This document shows, one piece after another, positions 34,306-44,560 of a stretch of DNA of 64,000 bases. Numbering within the stretch: position 1 is the first letter of the stretch; each line of letters begins with the position of its first letter. The DNA lies in contig BJOX01000341.1 of the NCBI GenBank assembly GCA_009731375.1, forward strand, positions 427,299 through 491,298, given 5' to 3'. The notes beneath the pieces were generated by a model. The model was not told where the DNA came from. It did no database searches and was given only the letters and a program-made list of their open reading frames with translations. This stretch comes from Paulinella micropora. Its lineage: Eukaryota > Cercozoa > Imbricatea > Euglyphida. Made by a program: the position numbers and the translations under genes.

Positions 34306-34492
34306 TGTGACGATATAGCCTTTATGAGAACGTCCTCTGTTCTTCCCTGTACCTTCACCGTGTAAAAAGGGGCGGAGTAAAACAAAGAATTAACAACGAT
34401 AGACCGGATGAGTTTCCTTAAATAGTGGCATTTCAAACTTCGGCGGTGTGTTCAGATCTAAAAAATATAATCGTTATGATGGAACGATAACA
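34306..34492 (-). repeat. 3' LTR
   Basis: Starts TGTGACGATATAGCC and ends GATAACA on the plus strand. About 90 percent identical by eye to 45476-45650, with a few indels (for example CTTCGGCGG present only here). Confidence 0.8.
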
Positions 34493-34507
34493 ATCCCCCC
34501 TCTCCGA
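34493..34507 (-). promoter_or_regulatory. Polypurine tract
   Basis: On the minus strand GGAGAGGGGGGATT lies directly before the 3' LTR, where plus-strand DNA priming occurs in LTR elements. Confidence 0.7.
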
Positions 34508-34689
34508 ACAATCCGATTTGTGAGAAAAGAGAATTGGAAAAATGAAACAAACCCATCACGACTACTTATTTCACTTATGCCAAATCATCCGTCTAAAACT
34601 AAATCCGCAGCCACCCCCGATAATAAATGCGTGAGCAAAGTATGATCGAGTTCCCTCTTTCGTGAGGGTAGGCCGGCTCGCACAATACA

Positions 34690-34935
34690 TAGTGGCATTG
34701 AGTGTTGTCCGGCTTGTCGTTACTTGACTCTTATGTTTGGTCTGCCCCTCTCCTGTTGACTCTGAGTGACAACTAATTATCATTGAAGTGTCAGAGTAGC
34801 TGTTCCTGTTACATCTAGAGCCGCTAACGGTGTTTGCTTTTATTGAGTGTCGTCCGGCTTGTCGTTACTTGACTCTTATGCTTGGTCTGCCCCTCTCCTG
34901 TTGAGTGACGACTAAGTGTCAGAGAAGCTGTTTCG
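34690..34935 (+). repeat. Tandem pair inside the element's 3' region
   Basis: TTGAGTGTTGTCCGGCTTGTC through CTGTTGA... recurs at 34837, about 140 bp apart. Confidence 0.7.
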
Positions 34936-35182
34936 GTTACATTCGGGCACATAAAATTAACTTCCACTTGAACTATACACTTGAGACGACTTTTCCGCGC
35001 AAAAGGATACCTAATCCTGCAAATCAACAATGTGACAAAGAACAGAAATAAAATTACCATTTTCCGAAAAAGATTTGCTCCCTTGAACAAGCTTATGCTA
35101 TTTTTCTTAGGTATTCCTACCTAGAAAAATGCTTAGCTAATTAACACGACCGCGTTTTCGGGCTTTTCCGGAACTTGCCTTT

Positions 35183-36019
35183 TCAGGCTATCCCTCGGAT
35201 GCTTTCCAACATTAGCCTTCTTGGGCCTTCCTGGTTTCCTACCGGTATCAGCCTCTCTTTTTCAGGCTTCAGTTTCCTACATTTCTTTCCTCTGGTAACC
35301 TTGTCATGAGATGGGGCTCCGACATATTCAAAAGGAAAATCGGAATCCAACAGAATATCCCGTATCAGTTCTGGAATCTGCATATCCGGGGTCAGATCAA
35401 AAGGAGCATTGAGAACCAATCTTGGGCTCTCGTGAATAGTCCATGGTGTGAAATCCTCATCATCCTCTTTGATCGTCCCGTCCCAGATTTCTTTTCCCTT
35501 TAAATCCACATAAACCGGTAAATAGGTTCTTTCCTTTGGCTTTTCCACAGCCTCCTCACTCCTCCGAAATTGCATGACAGGTGTGATTCCCAACCTTCTT
35601 TCCACTTTTGATGGTAACTTTCCAACAACCTTTAACAGATACAGGTCATCCAACGTATCATCTCCGACGGATTTCTGATTAGGTTTCATAAGGTAAAAGG
35701 ATCCTTGTCTCCACTTGATCCCTCCACTGTCTTGATCATAGAACCATAACTTTCCGATTGGTTCAAGTTTTGAATACTTCTGATCTAATAAATCTCCTTT
35801 GACTTCCTCTGTCTCCGTTGGCTTCGAGCTTGGCTCCTCTTCTGTATCCATCGGGATTGATCCAGATTTGATCTCCGAATCTTCTGTCTTTAAAAGTCCT
35901 GCTCTTTGAACAGCTTGTCTGCTTTGTTCCCTCTTATGCTCTTCCGCAATCTCCTCATCTCCAATTTGAACATTGGTGTTCTCTTTTGCCTCTTTCTCAT
36001 CCACCTTAGGTGGGTTCCA
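35183..36019 (-). CDS. Retroelement 3' ORF, interrupted
   Basis: An open minus-strand frame of about 280 residues, rich in charged residues, with LWFYDQDSGGIKWRQGSFYL and VKGDLLDQKYSKLEPIGK, ending LMLESIRGIA. It is the far C-terminal part of the polyprotein. Its upstream join lies across the foldback element at 36020-36574: codons before (LQDGFKNT) and after (WNPPKVDEK) the insertion suggest one former frame. No known domain recognised. Confidence 0.55.
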   Translation of the reverse strand, partial: WNPPKVDEKEAKENTNVQIGDEEIAEEHKREQSRQAVQRAGLLKTEDSEIKSGSIPMDTEEEPSSKPTETEEVKGDLLDQKYSKLEPIGKLWFYDQDSGGIKWRQGSFYLMKPNQKSVGDDTLDDLYLLKVVGKLPSKVERRLGITPVMQFRRSEEAVEKPKERTYLPVYVDLKGKEIWDGTIKEDDEDFTPWTIHESPRLVLNAPFDLTPDMQIPELIRDILLDSDFPFEYVGAPSHDKVTRGKKCRKLKPEKERLIPVGNQEGPRRLMLESIRGIA

Positions 36020-36465
36020 CTGCCAAACGATACCCCTCCCATACCCGGGTATCATATCCCAAGGCCCCATACCCCCATCTCCCCCCCCCTCCCCCAACCA
36101 CCCCCGCCATTCATCCCACCCCCCATGCCCCTCGGGGGGGAGGGGGGGTGGGGGGGTTTCATACTCCAGGGGTATGGGGAGGGATGAATGGCGGGGGTGG
36201 TTGGGGGGGGGGGGGGGGAAGAGGGGGGGATCATACCCCNNNNNNNNNNNNNNNNNNNNNNNNNNNNNNNNNNNNNNNNNNNNNNNNNNNNNNNNNNNNN
36301 NNNNNNNNNNNNNNNNNNNNNNNNNNNNNNNNNNNNNNNNNNNNNNNNNNNNNNNNNNNNNNNNNNNNNNNNNNNNNNNNNNNNNNNNNNNNNNNNNNNN
36401 NNNNNNNNNNNNNNNNNNNNNNNNNNNNNNNNNNNNNNNNNNNNNNNNNNNNNNNNNNNNNNNNN

Positions 36466-36498
<33 letters not shown>

Positions 36499-36574
36499 GG
36501 GGGGGTGGGGCAAGATGGGGGTTTCATACCCCAGGGTATCATACCCGGGTATGGGAGGGGTATCGTTTGGCTGT
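36020..36574. mobile_element. Foldback/TIR element, copy 1
   Basis: Terminal inverted repeats of roughly 35-40 bp (GCCAAACGATACCCCTCCC and so on), with palindromic GGTATCATACCC modules inside and a gap in the G-rich centre. No ORF. It interrupts the retroelement frame. Second copy at 42873-43264. Confidence 0.8.
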
Positions 36575-37020
36575 GTTCTTGAATCCATCCTGTAACCTGC
36601 CAAGAGCTTCTGCTTCTGACTCAAGCTCCAACAGATAAGGTGCGAATTTCACCAACCTTCTGACATGAACGATCTGTTCCCTCCCTTTTCCAAGAGGTAC
36701 TATCTTATAGTCATAGGCTCCCGTGTGCTGCTAAGCCTTGATCTGATATGGTCCTTGCCATTTACAGTATACCTTGTCCCTGATTCCAACCGGGATGTGA
36801 GGTACATACAGTAAAACTGTGTCCCCAATCTGGAACTCCGCATGCTTGAACTTATTCTCCTGCTGATCGTCTTGCTTCTAACTAGCCTGTTCTCTGGCTC
36901 TTGTCACGTATTCTTTGGCCTCAGCAATAGCTCTCAACCGAACTCCCATGAGCTCATGTGGCTCCCACTTATCCCCCGGTCTCAAATTTGCAATTGGTGT
37001 GTTTAACACCCTCCCATGAA
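36575..37020 (-). pseudogene. Post-integrase region
   Basis: Minus-strand frames read YVPHIPVGIRDKVYCKWQGP and YQIKA, a stop, then EQIVHVRRLVKFAPYLLELE. KWQGPYxI is typical of the SH3-like segment following Ty3/gypsy integrases (family knowledge). The internal stop shows decay. Confidence 0.6.
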
Positions 37021-37021
37021 C

Positions 37022-37440
37022 TTACTGATTCGGGCTAAGCTTCTCCGGGCCTCCCAACGATGACGATGGCAAGTTGTTCATTGAAAACGTGAAAGATCGT
37101 ATGACTTCCGGCCAAACTGTCTGCTTCTGCATGCAATACGTCTTGACCGCGGCCTTGAGTGTTCTATGCACTCTTTTAATCTTCACATTAGCCCTAGGAT
37201 TGTAGGCAGTCGTACTTCCACTTGAATCCATAGTACTTGCAGAGTTGAATCCTCACAGAGCCAGTTGATGAATGTTTTGTGGCGATCCGATGTAATTTTC
37301 CTGGGTACTCCTATCCTGGAAAATACATGGTCAATGAGCGCCTTGATTGTAGAGTCTTTGGTCTCAACCTTGACTGGAACAGTAATGACGTAGGTAGACG
37401 CCCTGTCTATAACCGTCAAAACATACTTGAATCCATTCAC
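37022..37440 (-). pseudogene. Integrase catalytic core, frameshifted
   Basis: Two overlapping frames: 37183-37440 with VLTVIDRASTYVITVPV and IGVPRKITSDRHKTF (the two Asp of the D,D,E core), and 37022-37231 with TAYNPRANVKIKRVHRTLK, the usual place of the core Glu helix, where Val-Lys stands instead of the expected Gly-x-x-Glu. It is split by a frameshift near 37200. Confidence 0.75.
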
Positions 37441-37790
37441 TGATCTGGTAACGGTCCCACATGGTCGATATGAATAACATCAAAGATGTCCGCCGACAGG
37501 TCGAACTCCATCAGGTGTCCCTTGTTCGGTTGATATACCGTTTTCGCCCTTTTACAATCGACACATCCTTTTACAAACCTCCTGATCTGCTTGGTCATAC
37601 CATGCCACGAAAACTTGCGCATAACCGCCCATTTCATTCGCTCAAATCCCGGATGGCTCGACAACGGACAATATTTTAATGGTGAGCTGCCACTAGAATA
37701 TGCAGTCTCAAATCCTTCGGAACCCAAATAGTCCATTTGTCCTCCTGCTTCTCGTATGATCCTCCTGGGCCCTTGAACCAAATAAGTCAT
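37437..37790 (-). CDS. Integrase zinc-binding domain
   Basis: SSHPGFERMKWAVMRKFSW, HGMTKQIRRFVKGC and VDCKRAK match the H2C2 integrase finger: HPG..RM, W.GM, FV..C..C. Then HIDHVGPLP leads to the core. Confidence 0.75.
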   Translation of the reverse strand: MTYLVQGPRRIIREAGGQMDYLGSEGFETAYSSGSSPLKYCPLSSHPGFERMKWAVMRKFSWHGMTKQIRRFVKGCVDCKRAKTVYQPNKGHLMEFDLSADIFDVIHIDHVGPLPDQ

Positions 37791-38526
37791 CCTTCCATGT
37801 CAGATATTTCATCTGATTCTTGATCTTTTCTGTCAGAGTCTTTCCTGACGGGTTGAGCATATGTTCAAAGAGCTCCTTATAATTATATTCCGAATCCGAC
37901 TTTGTCAGTCTCTTGAAGGCCTCCACAGAAGCGATTCTGATGTCCAGCCTATCCTCCTGTTCGAGTGCAGCTCTGTCGGGATGTTGGTCTCCCAGGTCTT
38001 CCACCCGGTCTTCCAACGATTTCCCTTCTAGAGGATATGCTAAACCTACATGATCCGGAAAGGCTGACTCCTCTGAAACCTCCTTCCAGGATTTCTCGTA
38101 ATCCATGACATCTTGTGTGTCGTAAAGTGAGTCCGCTTTCTCACTCTCTTTCCACAGGATCTCATCGTAGACTTCATAGATTCTACTGTCTAGACAGTCC
38201 TTACAACAGATATCTGGTAACGGTTCAGTGGCCGCTTGAAAGGCGTATGCTTCCTCTGATACAAAATGGACTGAGCCCTTCCAATTGTCCCTCTTGTGGC
38301 ATACTAACCCTCTGGGCTTCTTTTTGTCAAAGTCACGATCATTCTCCAGTTCCTCCAAGGATAGGGTGCATCCTGACATCGCGAAAATAGACTCCGGTGT
38401 CGTGAATCTGAATCGGGCATAACCTGTGCCATAATGAACAGGATCCTCCAGTCTTACTCTGATTGAGTAGACCTTGTCTTCCTTTATTTCCTCCTCTTCA
38501 ATCTTGTCCTTGCCTTGACGGGACAT
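37708..38526 (-). CDS. Polyprotein spacer between RNase H and integrase
   Basis: 272 codons opening with MSRQGKDK, immediately after GKDNVTADA, the GK.NV.ADA.SR signature at the end of gypsy RNase H. The rest is acidic and contains CCKDCLDSRIYEVYDEIL. It is unusually long for this position and I recognise no domain. It runs out of frame into the integrase finger. Confidence 0.55.
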   Translation of the reverse strand: MSRQGKDKIEEEEIKEDKVYSIRVRLEDPVHYGTGYARFRFTTPESIFAMSGCTLSLEELENDRDFDKKKPRGLVCHKRDNWKGSVHFVSEEAYAFQAATEPLPDICCKDCLDSRIYEVYDEILWKESEKADSLYDTQDVMDYEKSWKEVSEESAFPDHVGLAYPLEGKSLEDRVEDLGDQHPDRAALEQEDRLDIRIASVEAFKRLTKSDSEYNYKELFEHMLNPSGKTLTEKIKNQMKYLTWKDDLFGSRAQEDHTRSRRTNGLFGFRRI

Positions 38527-38553
38527 TGCATCCGCCGTGACATTATCCTTTCC

Positions 38554-38985
38554 TTACAGATACTCGATTGTGAAGTGGTATTCCGCCAGTTCCTGTTGCC
38601 ATCTGGCTAATCGTCCCTTCTGATCCTGACTCATGAGCCATTTCAAGTTGTGATGATCCGTCCTCACCAACGTGTTCTTAGCTCCCCACAGGTATCCCCT
38701 TAGCCTTCTGAAGGCCCATACGATAGCTAGCGTTTCCCGGTGTCTTGTACAATACTGTTTTTCCTCGTTTGACAGTTGTCTACTAATGAACGTCACGGGT
38801 CTTAGTACGCCCGATACCTCATCCATCTGTTGTAAGACTCCTCCGATCGCATAGCCCGATGCATCCGTGTCTAGGACAAACGGTTTCTTCCAATCCGGTA
38901 ACATCAGTACCCGGCCTCCATCCTTCGGGTCCCTTGATAGCTTTTCTTTGAGCCAGTTTATTTCCTTATCACCGGAGCTGGCCAT
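38554..38985 (-). CDS. Retroelement RNase H
   Basis: PFVLDTDASGYAIGGVLQQ, VTFISRQLSNEEKQYC, HRETLAIVWAFRRLRGYL, RTDHHNLKWLMSQ and RLARWQQELAEYHFTIEYL are the standard Ty3/gypsy RNase H motifs. Frame ends in TAA, then GKDNVTADA follows in the same frame, so the stop is a disabling mutation or a readthrough site. Confidence 0.85.
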   Translation of the reverse strand: MASSGDKEINWLKEKLSRDPKDGGRVLMLPDWKKPFVLDTDASGYAIGGVLQQMDEVSGVLRPVTFISRQLSNEEKQYCTRHRETLAIVWAFRRLRGYLWGAKNTLVRTDHHNLKWLMSQDQKGRLARWQQELAEYHFTIEYL

Positions 38986-39042
38986 GACCCTTCAGCATTT
39001 CCATTCTTTAAGGAATTCCCGAATAGTACTGGGATGAATTCC

Positions 39043-39561
39043 CTATAGTAATGCCGCAAACCTCGGGATGAATTCCCCATAGTACTGGGCCAATGAGACA
39101 AATGAATGCAGCTCTGACTTGGTCTTGGGCATCTCCATCTCGGCCACTGCATTCCTTTTCTTGTTCGAAATTGCACATTTTCCTTGAGAGATCTGGTATC
39201 CCAAATAAATGATAGAGTCCTGCACAAACTCACACTTTTTCGGGTTCAACTTGAGTCCAAAGGCTTTGACTCGCCTCAAAATATCTCTGACATGATCCTC
39301 CTCCGACTTTGAAAATATCATCACGTCATCGATGTAACAAAAGGCGAACACTTCCGTTCGACTCCTTTTCGAATCGAAATCTGCCAAAATCTGTTCTTTC
39401 CGAAATCGGAATCTGAGATCAAACGTTGAATAAATCTTTGATCCGTATAAGCTATTGATAGCTTGCTTGATGTCCGTGTGTCGATATCCATGATCACTTG
39501 TTGATCCGGAATCAGTTGATACAGAGCCTAAGCGTTCCATCTGGTTTCGGAGCCATGGCAA
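39043..39561 (-). pseudogene. Reverse transcriptase, internally deleted
   Basis: Contains SKIYSTFDLRFRFRKEQIL, then FAFCYIDDVMIFSKSEEDH with the YIDD catalytic box, then FGLKLNPKKCEFVQDSIIYLG. The residues normally between FDL and FAF.YxDD (GYHQI through PFGL..AP..FQ) are largely missing, so the palm is incomplete. Confidence 0.8.
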
Positions 39562-40132
39562 CAGGGGATGAGATTTCCGATAGTCTCTCCTCCATCAGAT
39601 CTGGATCGTGCAGGTCCTCAATGATCTCTTTTGCGATCTTCTCCTCATGATAGCTAAGTCTTCCTTTTGACTTTCCTTTCATGTAATCCCCTGGTTTTGG
39701 CTCAAAATTGACCTCGAAGTCTTTGACTGATCCAGACTGCAATGGTCCAAAGGCTTCGATCCCTTCATCAAGAGCATCTTTCAACTTCGCCTTGAATTTG
39801 GCTGAACCTTTCCATGCGCTTTTCTTTTCCCCTAGGATCTCCTTCGCTTCATTGAGCGCTTTAGCCTTATCTTCCGGGCTGATCGACTTCAATACCTCCT
39901 TGTAGTCAGATCTAGAACTTTTGCGCTGCTCCCACTTGTCAAAGCTCATGTCTGACTGTTGTATTCCTCTCTTTGAACCTTTTCGTCTTTTGCGAGACCA
40001 CAAATTAGTAATGCCTACCACATTGATGGAAGCCATAGTGTCATTTCCCACTTTACGCTCTTCGTCCGGTCCCTCTATATACAGCTTAGTAAAGAGTAGA
40101 TCCGAATGAGATTCGAACAACGGCTTTGCCAC
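39512..40132 (-). CDS. Protease-RT linker and RT N-terminus
   Basis: Ends LSEISSPVAMAPKPDGTLR then LCIN, the SP...vpKpdGt.R.C entry of RT. Upstream is a charged linker (DKAKALNEAKEILGEKK) with no clear aspartic protease DTG. Confidence 0.65.
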   Translation of the reverse strand: MAKPLFESHSDLLFTKLYIEGPDEERKVGNDTMASINVVGITNLWSRKRRKGSKRGIQQSDMSFDKWEQRKSSRSDYKEVLKSISPEDKAKALNEAKEILGEKKSAWKGSAKFKAKLKDALDEGIEAFGPLQSGSVKDFEVNFEPKPGDYMKGKSKGRLSYHEEKIAKEIIEDLHDPDLMEERLSEISSPVAMAPKPDGTLRLCIN

Positions 40133-40155
40133 ACCTCTTTAACTTTAACAAGTCT

Positions 40156-40177
40156 CTATGGACTCTCTCTCTCTCTC

Positions 40178-40240
<63 letters not shown>

Positions 40241-40743
40241 AAATATCCAAGATCCGCCTGTTTTCTGTGAATACCTTTATCGGGACTAGCTTCCTCTGAA
40301 CCAGGGCTATGTGAGTTCCGATGACCACACTCTTTTGCCTTACTCGAGGTCTTTTCGGCTTCACAAGCCTTTATCTGGTTCGAATCAGCGTTGTCCCTTG
40401 TTTGTGACTTATTCAGTCTTTTAGCGGTAACCATCTCCTCTTGGAAGTAATATATGGGAATCTCAACTACTTTTCCATCGTAGTCATCCTTAGTAAAGAT
40501 CCACTGGTCCTCAAAATTCGGCTTCGAGATCGTTGTCTCTTTCTCTGGCTTCGGATCTAATTGTCCTACTCCAACGTCTCTATCAACGAATGCATCCTCA
40601 GATCGCTGCGGCAGGCACCTATAGTTGCAAACATAAGTGTGCCTTGCATCCACAGTCAAGGTTTTATCAACCTTCTTCCATTCGAACTCAGGCTCTATGG
40701 CCTTTTTCTTATTTCCCTGAGCCTCCTGTTGCAACACAAGCAA
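40156..40743 (-). pseudogene. Retroelement frame invaded by a GA microsatellite
   Basis: A charged frame ending in an Arg-Glu run encoded by (CT/GA)n at 40158-40237. The array sits inside what was coding sequence, so the element has acquired a microsatellite. Confidence 0.55.
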
Positions 40744-40919
40744 TTCATGTGCTTCCCGAGCTTCATGAGCTTTCCAAAAATCCTCGATTTGCTTGATCCG
40801 ATCTTTGTGCGTCTAGACGACCTCAATACTCAATCTTTCTCGGCTAGACGATCCGGGCAAGGCTTCTGTCACACCAGCATCCTTGTGCTGAACTGATTCT
40901 GAGACTAGTAAATTATCAG

Positions 40920-41468
40920 TCAGCATGCTTTGAAGAGCTGCCGGTGGCAGGTTAATGCTGAACGCTGTCGGATTTGAATATCCCGAAATCTCTCGATCCT
41001 ATAGTCATCATGACTGAGACTTAAACCACGATCTTTGATGGACCTGCGTTCACGGTCACGGTCACCGCGGCGATCCCTATCACGATCACGGTCCCGTCGT
41101 TCACGATCCTCTCGTTCCCGTCTACGTTTGTCCGCAAACTCCCTATCTCGTTTCTCCTTGTCCTCCCGAACACGACGTTCACGTTGTTCTCGTTCTTCCT
41201 TGAAGTGTTTGGACGTTGCTGCCTTGGCCTCCCTTTTGTTCTCAACATACTGTTGCCAAGCATCCCAAGCGTACTTGAGCCCATCCCGTTCCTTTGGAAC
41301 AAACAGATCCAGAGTCTGTCTTGGGTCAATGAGAAAATGCCTGGCCGCCTCCTGGTACTCCTTAGTGATTCTTGTCAAATCCTTCTTGGTTTGGATAGTC
41401 ATGCATATGCCAAAACCTGCTATCGCATCCAGGTTTGGTACACTGGCCTCCGTTGTTTCCTGCCGCAA
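40920..41468 (-). CDS. Gag C-terminal charged region
   Basis: EYQEAARHFLIDPRQTLDLF, then a long [20 protein letters not shown] helix/RNA-binding stretch. It overlaps the end of the 41362-42477 frame, suggesting a frameshift. Confidence 0.5.
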   Translation of the reverse strand: MRQETTEASVPNLDAIAGFGICMTIQTKKDLTRITKEYQEAARHFLIDPRQTLDLFVPKERDGLKYAWDAWQQYVENKREAKAATSKHFKEEREQRERRVREDKEKRDREFADKRRREREDRERRDRDRDRDRRGDRDRERRSIKDRGLSLSHDDYRIERFRDIQIRQRSALTCHRQLFKAC

Positions 41469-42477
41469 TGAATCCTGCCTGGATCATACACGTTCGCTTC
41501 CTTCCAAAGAATGTCGTTCCAACTTCCTCCGACCTCATCCATGGGTGCTTGACTCCCGGCTTCACCGATCTCGGATAGCGTTGAGCTTGTGGCCTATTCG
41601 GATGTGGAAAAGGGTTCTGAGGATTGTATATGGATATGATGATTTGATTGGCTCTCCCTCCCGGTCTCCCTTTATCACCTCCCCCTTGTCCTCCACCGTA
41701 ACTTCCTCCATGGCCTCGTCCTTGAACAGGCTTAATAGTTGAAGGCAAACTATTCAGAGTTCTACTCTGAGAAAAAGGGTTCGGACTGCCACTACGTCCA
41801 TATCCAGGAGCAGACGGGTATCCAAACATAGGTCTCGATCCTTTGGAGCTCTGTGAGCTTGAGTATAATGCTTGCCCTCCTCCTGCCGAATATCCCATCT
41901 CGAATCCCCCACCAGCTCTTGCATATTGGTTGCTGTCATAGCTCGATGACGAAGAAGAACTGAAGTCTCCCATGTTCCCTCTTCCCATGTTTCTAAAGGA
42001 ACCCGCACTATTAGACAGAGCCTTGGCCACTTCCATCAGGGTCTCCACATCCTCCTTGGATTCGAGTTTCCAATCTAACGGATTAGTCAAGCCACCACTT
42101 TCTCTTTTCATTCCCCAACGATCCCTTGCTGCCTTCCACTTTGTCTTAGCCATGATGTTGATGACGGAATTGATCAAAGCTTGTCCCCTCAAGCTCGCAT
42201 TCATGTAGATAGTACTCAAGGTGCTCTTGATCATGTCAGGTTCCGAATTGATCAGACACAGAAGCTTGATCATACGAACAATCCCAGCCAGGTTCATACT
42301 TCCACTCAGGAACTCCTTCTCAATGTATCTGTTACAGAACTGAAGTTCCTGGTGCTTGTCTGTGAACTTGTAGTAGCCGAACTCACGTCCAAACATATTA
42401 TTTAATAACCAATGCTTAACCAGAAAATATGAAAGATCACAGGACCGATCGTTCGACCCTCGCTCCCTTTCTTGCAA
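41362..42477 (-). CDS. Gag-like protein
   Basis: 371 codons: helical N-part (KFTDKHQELQFCNRYIEKEF), then Ser/Gly-rich low complexity, a GRGHGGSYGGGQGGG RGG-like part and a C-terminal GGQCTKPGCDSRFWHMHDYP, which could bind zinc as CxxxxC..HxH. Order and composition suit a gag nucleocapsid, though not the classic CCHC knuckle. Confidence 0.55.
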   Translation of the reverse strand: MQERERGSNDRSCDLSYFLVKHWLLNNMFGREFGYYKFTDKHQELQFCNRYIEKEFLSGSMNLAGIVRMIKLLCLINSEPDMIKSTLSTIYMNASLRGQALINSVINIMAKTKWKAARDRWGMKRESGGLTNPLDWKLESKEDVETLMEVAKALSNSAGSFRNMGRGNMGDFSSSSSSSYDSNQYARAGGGFEMGYSAGGGQALYSSSQSSKGSRPMFGYPSAPGYGRSGSPNPFSQSRTLNSLPSTIKPVQGRGHGGSYGGGQGGGDKGRPGGRANQIIISIYNPQNPFPHPNRPQAQRYPRSVKPGVKHPWMRSEEVGTTFFGRKRTCMIQAGFIAAGNNGGQCTKPGCDSRFWHMHDYPNQEGFDKNH

Positions 42478-42872
42478 GAAGACAATCGTATGCCTTTTGT
42501 GAGAATAGCTGTGCGCGCTTCCGAGAAGCGGTTTTGGTGGTATATCATAAGAGGAAAACTGGCAATCGTATGCCTTCAGCCATTAAATTTCACAAAATAG
42601 TAGCTCGGCCCGGCCGGTCTGCTACATTAACGAGTTGTCGACAAAAAGTACGCAAGACCCGTAACATCGGTAAAAAATAAGTTGGAAAAACTTGAAAAAC
42701 TTAAGAAAAATATAATAAGTAGATAATAAGAAAAGATGAACTTGAAAAGATGAACAGAAATACAGTAACAAGAAAATGAGCTGAGATAATAAAGAGAAAA
42801 AAATATATAGATGAAGAAATAAAATGCATGGAAGGGAAGAGAAAACTCCCTATGAAAAACATATAACGTATA

Positions 42873-43145
42873 CACAGCCAAACGATACCCCTCCCATACC
42901 CGGGTATGATACCCGGTATGATACCCCTGGGGAATCATAAACCGATACCCCTAGTCCATATACCCCTGTCCCATACCCCGGGGTATGATACTCCTGTCCC
43001 ATACCCCTGTTCCATACATCGGAGGGGTATGGGGGGGGCGGGGGAGGGTATCATAACCCAGGGATACGGGGGAAGGGTATCATAACCCAGGGATATGGGA
43101 GCGGGGGGGGGGGGGGGGGGGGGGAAATTTGGGGGNNNNNNNNNN

Positions 43146-43178
<33 letters not shown>

Positions 43179-43264
43179 ATGAAATTTGGTATGGGCGTAT
43201 CATACCCCAGGGGTATCATACCGGGTATCATACCCGAGTATGGGAGGAGTATCGTTTGGCTGTG
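42873..43264. mobile_element. Foldback/TIR element, copy 2
   Basis: CACAGCCAAACGATACCCC at the left and its complement at the right, with repeated GGTATCATACCC words and a poly-G centre with a short gap. Same family as copy 1. Confidence 0.8.
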
Positions 43265-43448
43265 ATATATGGTCATGGACGTAATTTAAAACATATGGAT
43301 AAAAACAAAAAATAGAACTAGAAACAAAAGCCTAACTAACCAACAAGAGATAAAGTAGAAAGTCCCACGACGGCATCATCACATAGCTCCGCGGAATTCC
43401 CTACGCTTCACTGTAGCTGCATCCCGTCCGTAACATCAGGTAGAGTGG

Positions 43449-44440
43449 CTAATTATGCATGAGTCCCAAAACTTCTGCAATGGGAACATTGACGTCGTTC
43501 CTCATCTTCTTGAGTTCCTCATGCCTCTTCCTCCACTTGTCCTTGTCCTGAAATGACGTCCCTTGAGGAAAAGTGGCTGCAATATTCAAGAGATGGGTTA
43601 CTGACGACAGGCTCGTGATGTCGTAGTTTCGACAGAGTTCGATGAAGCCCCCAATGAACATTCAAGCTTCAAGAACATGATTAGGCTCGTCCCTGTCCTT
43701 TTCCCTCAGAACAAATTAAACTTGTCCCTCTTCTGCAGAATTTCTGCACCTCTCTTGACTTTGTCACGTTCCAAGTTCACATCATCGCCACCATGTTCTG
43801 CTGACGATTTGGGTCGCTTCAAAGAGCCTGGAGCATCCGAATCTTTCTTTCTTTGGAGATTCCAACAGGCCTTTCCCGTAACTGGAACTCCCAGAACGAT
43901 GCTCCTCTTGTCGCATCATGATATTCAGGTACCATGACTCCCTCTCTAGTGCATCCTTCTGCGCATCCTTCAAGCACTGCAAAAGGCTCCCGAGCGTAAC
44001 TACCAAATGCAGTAGACATAAAAGCCAAATGATTTTTGCTCGTATCACTCCAGCACCAATCTTGGCCTCCTTGGTTATGCCTGTCGTTGACCACTCCTTT
44101 TTCTCATCCCCAGTCCAACTGCTGGGTGGTTAGTCGTCTGCTTCAGCCTCCTTCTCTGCATCACCATCACATTCCCTCTCTGCTTTGTCTCCTTCCCTTC
44201 TCCTTCTCCTTCTTTTCCTTCTCAGCCTTTTCCTTGTCGGCTTTTTCCTTTTCCATTTTTTCCCTTGCCAATTTTTCGGCCTCTGTTTCCGTAGCGTGGG
44301 GTCCAGCACCACCAAAGGATGATGAAGACGAAGACTAAGACGAAGTAGTCGAATCCCTATCCTTCGGGTATTCAATTCTTTATCGCCTCATCCAGATCTT
44401 TCATAATCTTACTCTTGAACTCCATCCAGGTTGCTCCATT
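43449..44440 (-). pseudogene. Decayed gag-proximal frames
   Basis: Short minus-strand frames (43449-43661, 43782-44094, 44130-44375) with Lys/Arg-rich sequence, separated by stops. They appear to be remnants of one longer reading frame between the N-terminal frame at 44561-45200 and the gag frame. Confidence 0.4.
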
Positions 44441-44560
44441 CTGGTTTTGTGCATGTTTGCACACTTGATCCACAGTTTTGGGTCCCCGTCTCAACCAATA
44501 CTTCTTAATTGCCTCCAAGTAAGTTCGGTTCTCCAACTTCATCTGAATCTCTTGATTGAA

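Noticed and set aside
35183-36097. Start codon of the 304-codon frame as a true N-terminus
   Set aside because: The first residues lie inside the foldback element, so the start is an artefact of the insertion.
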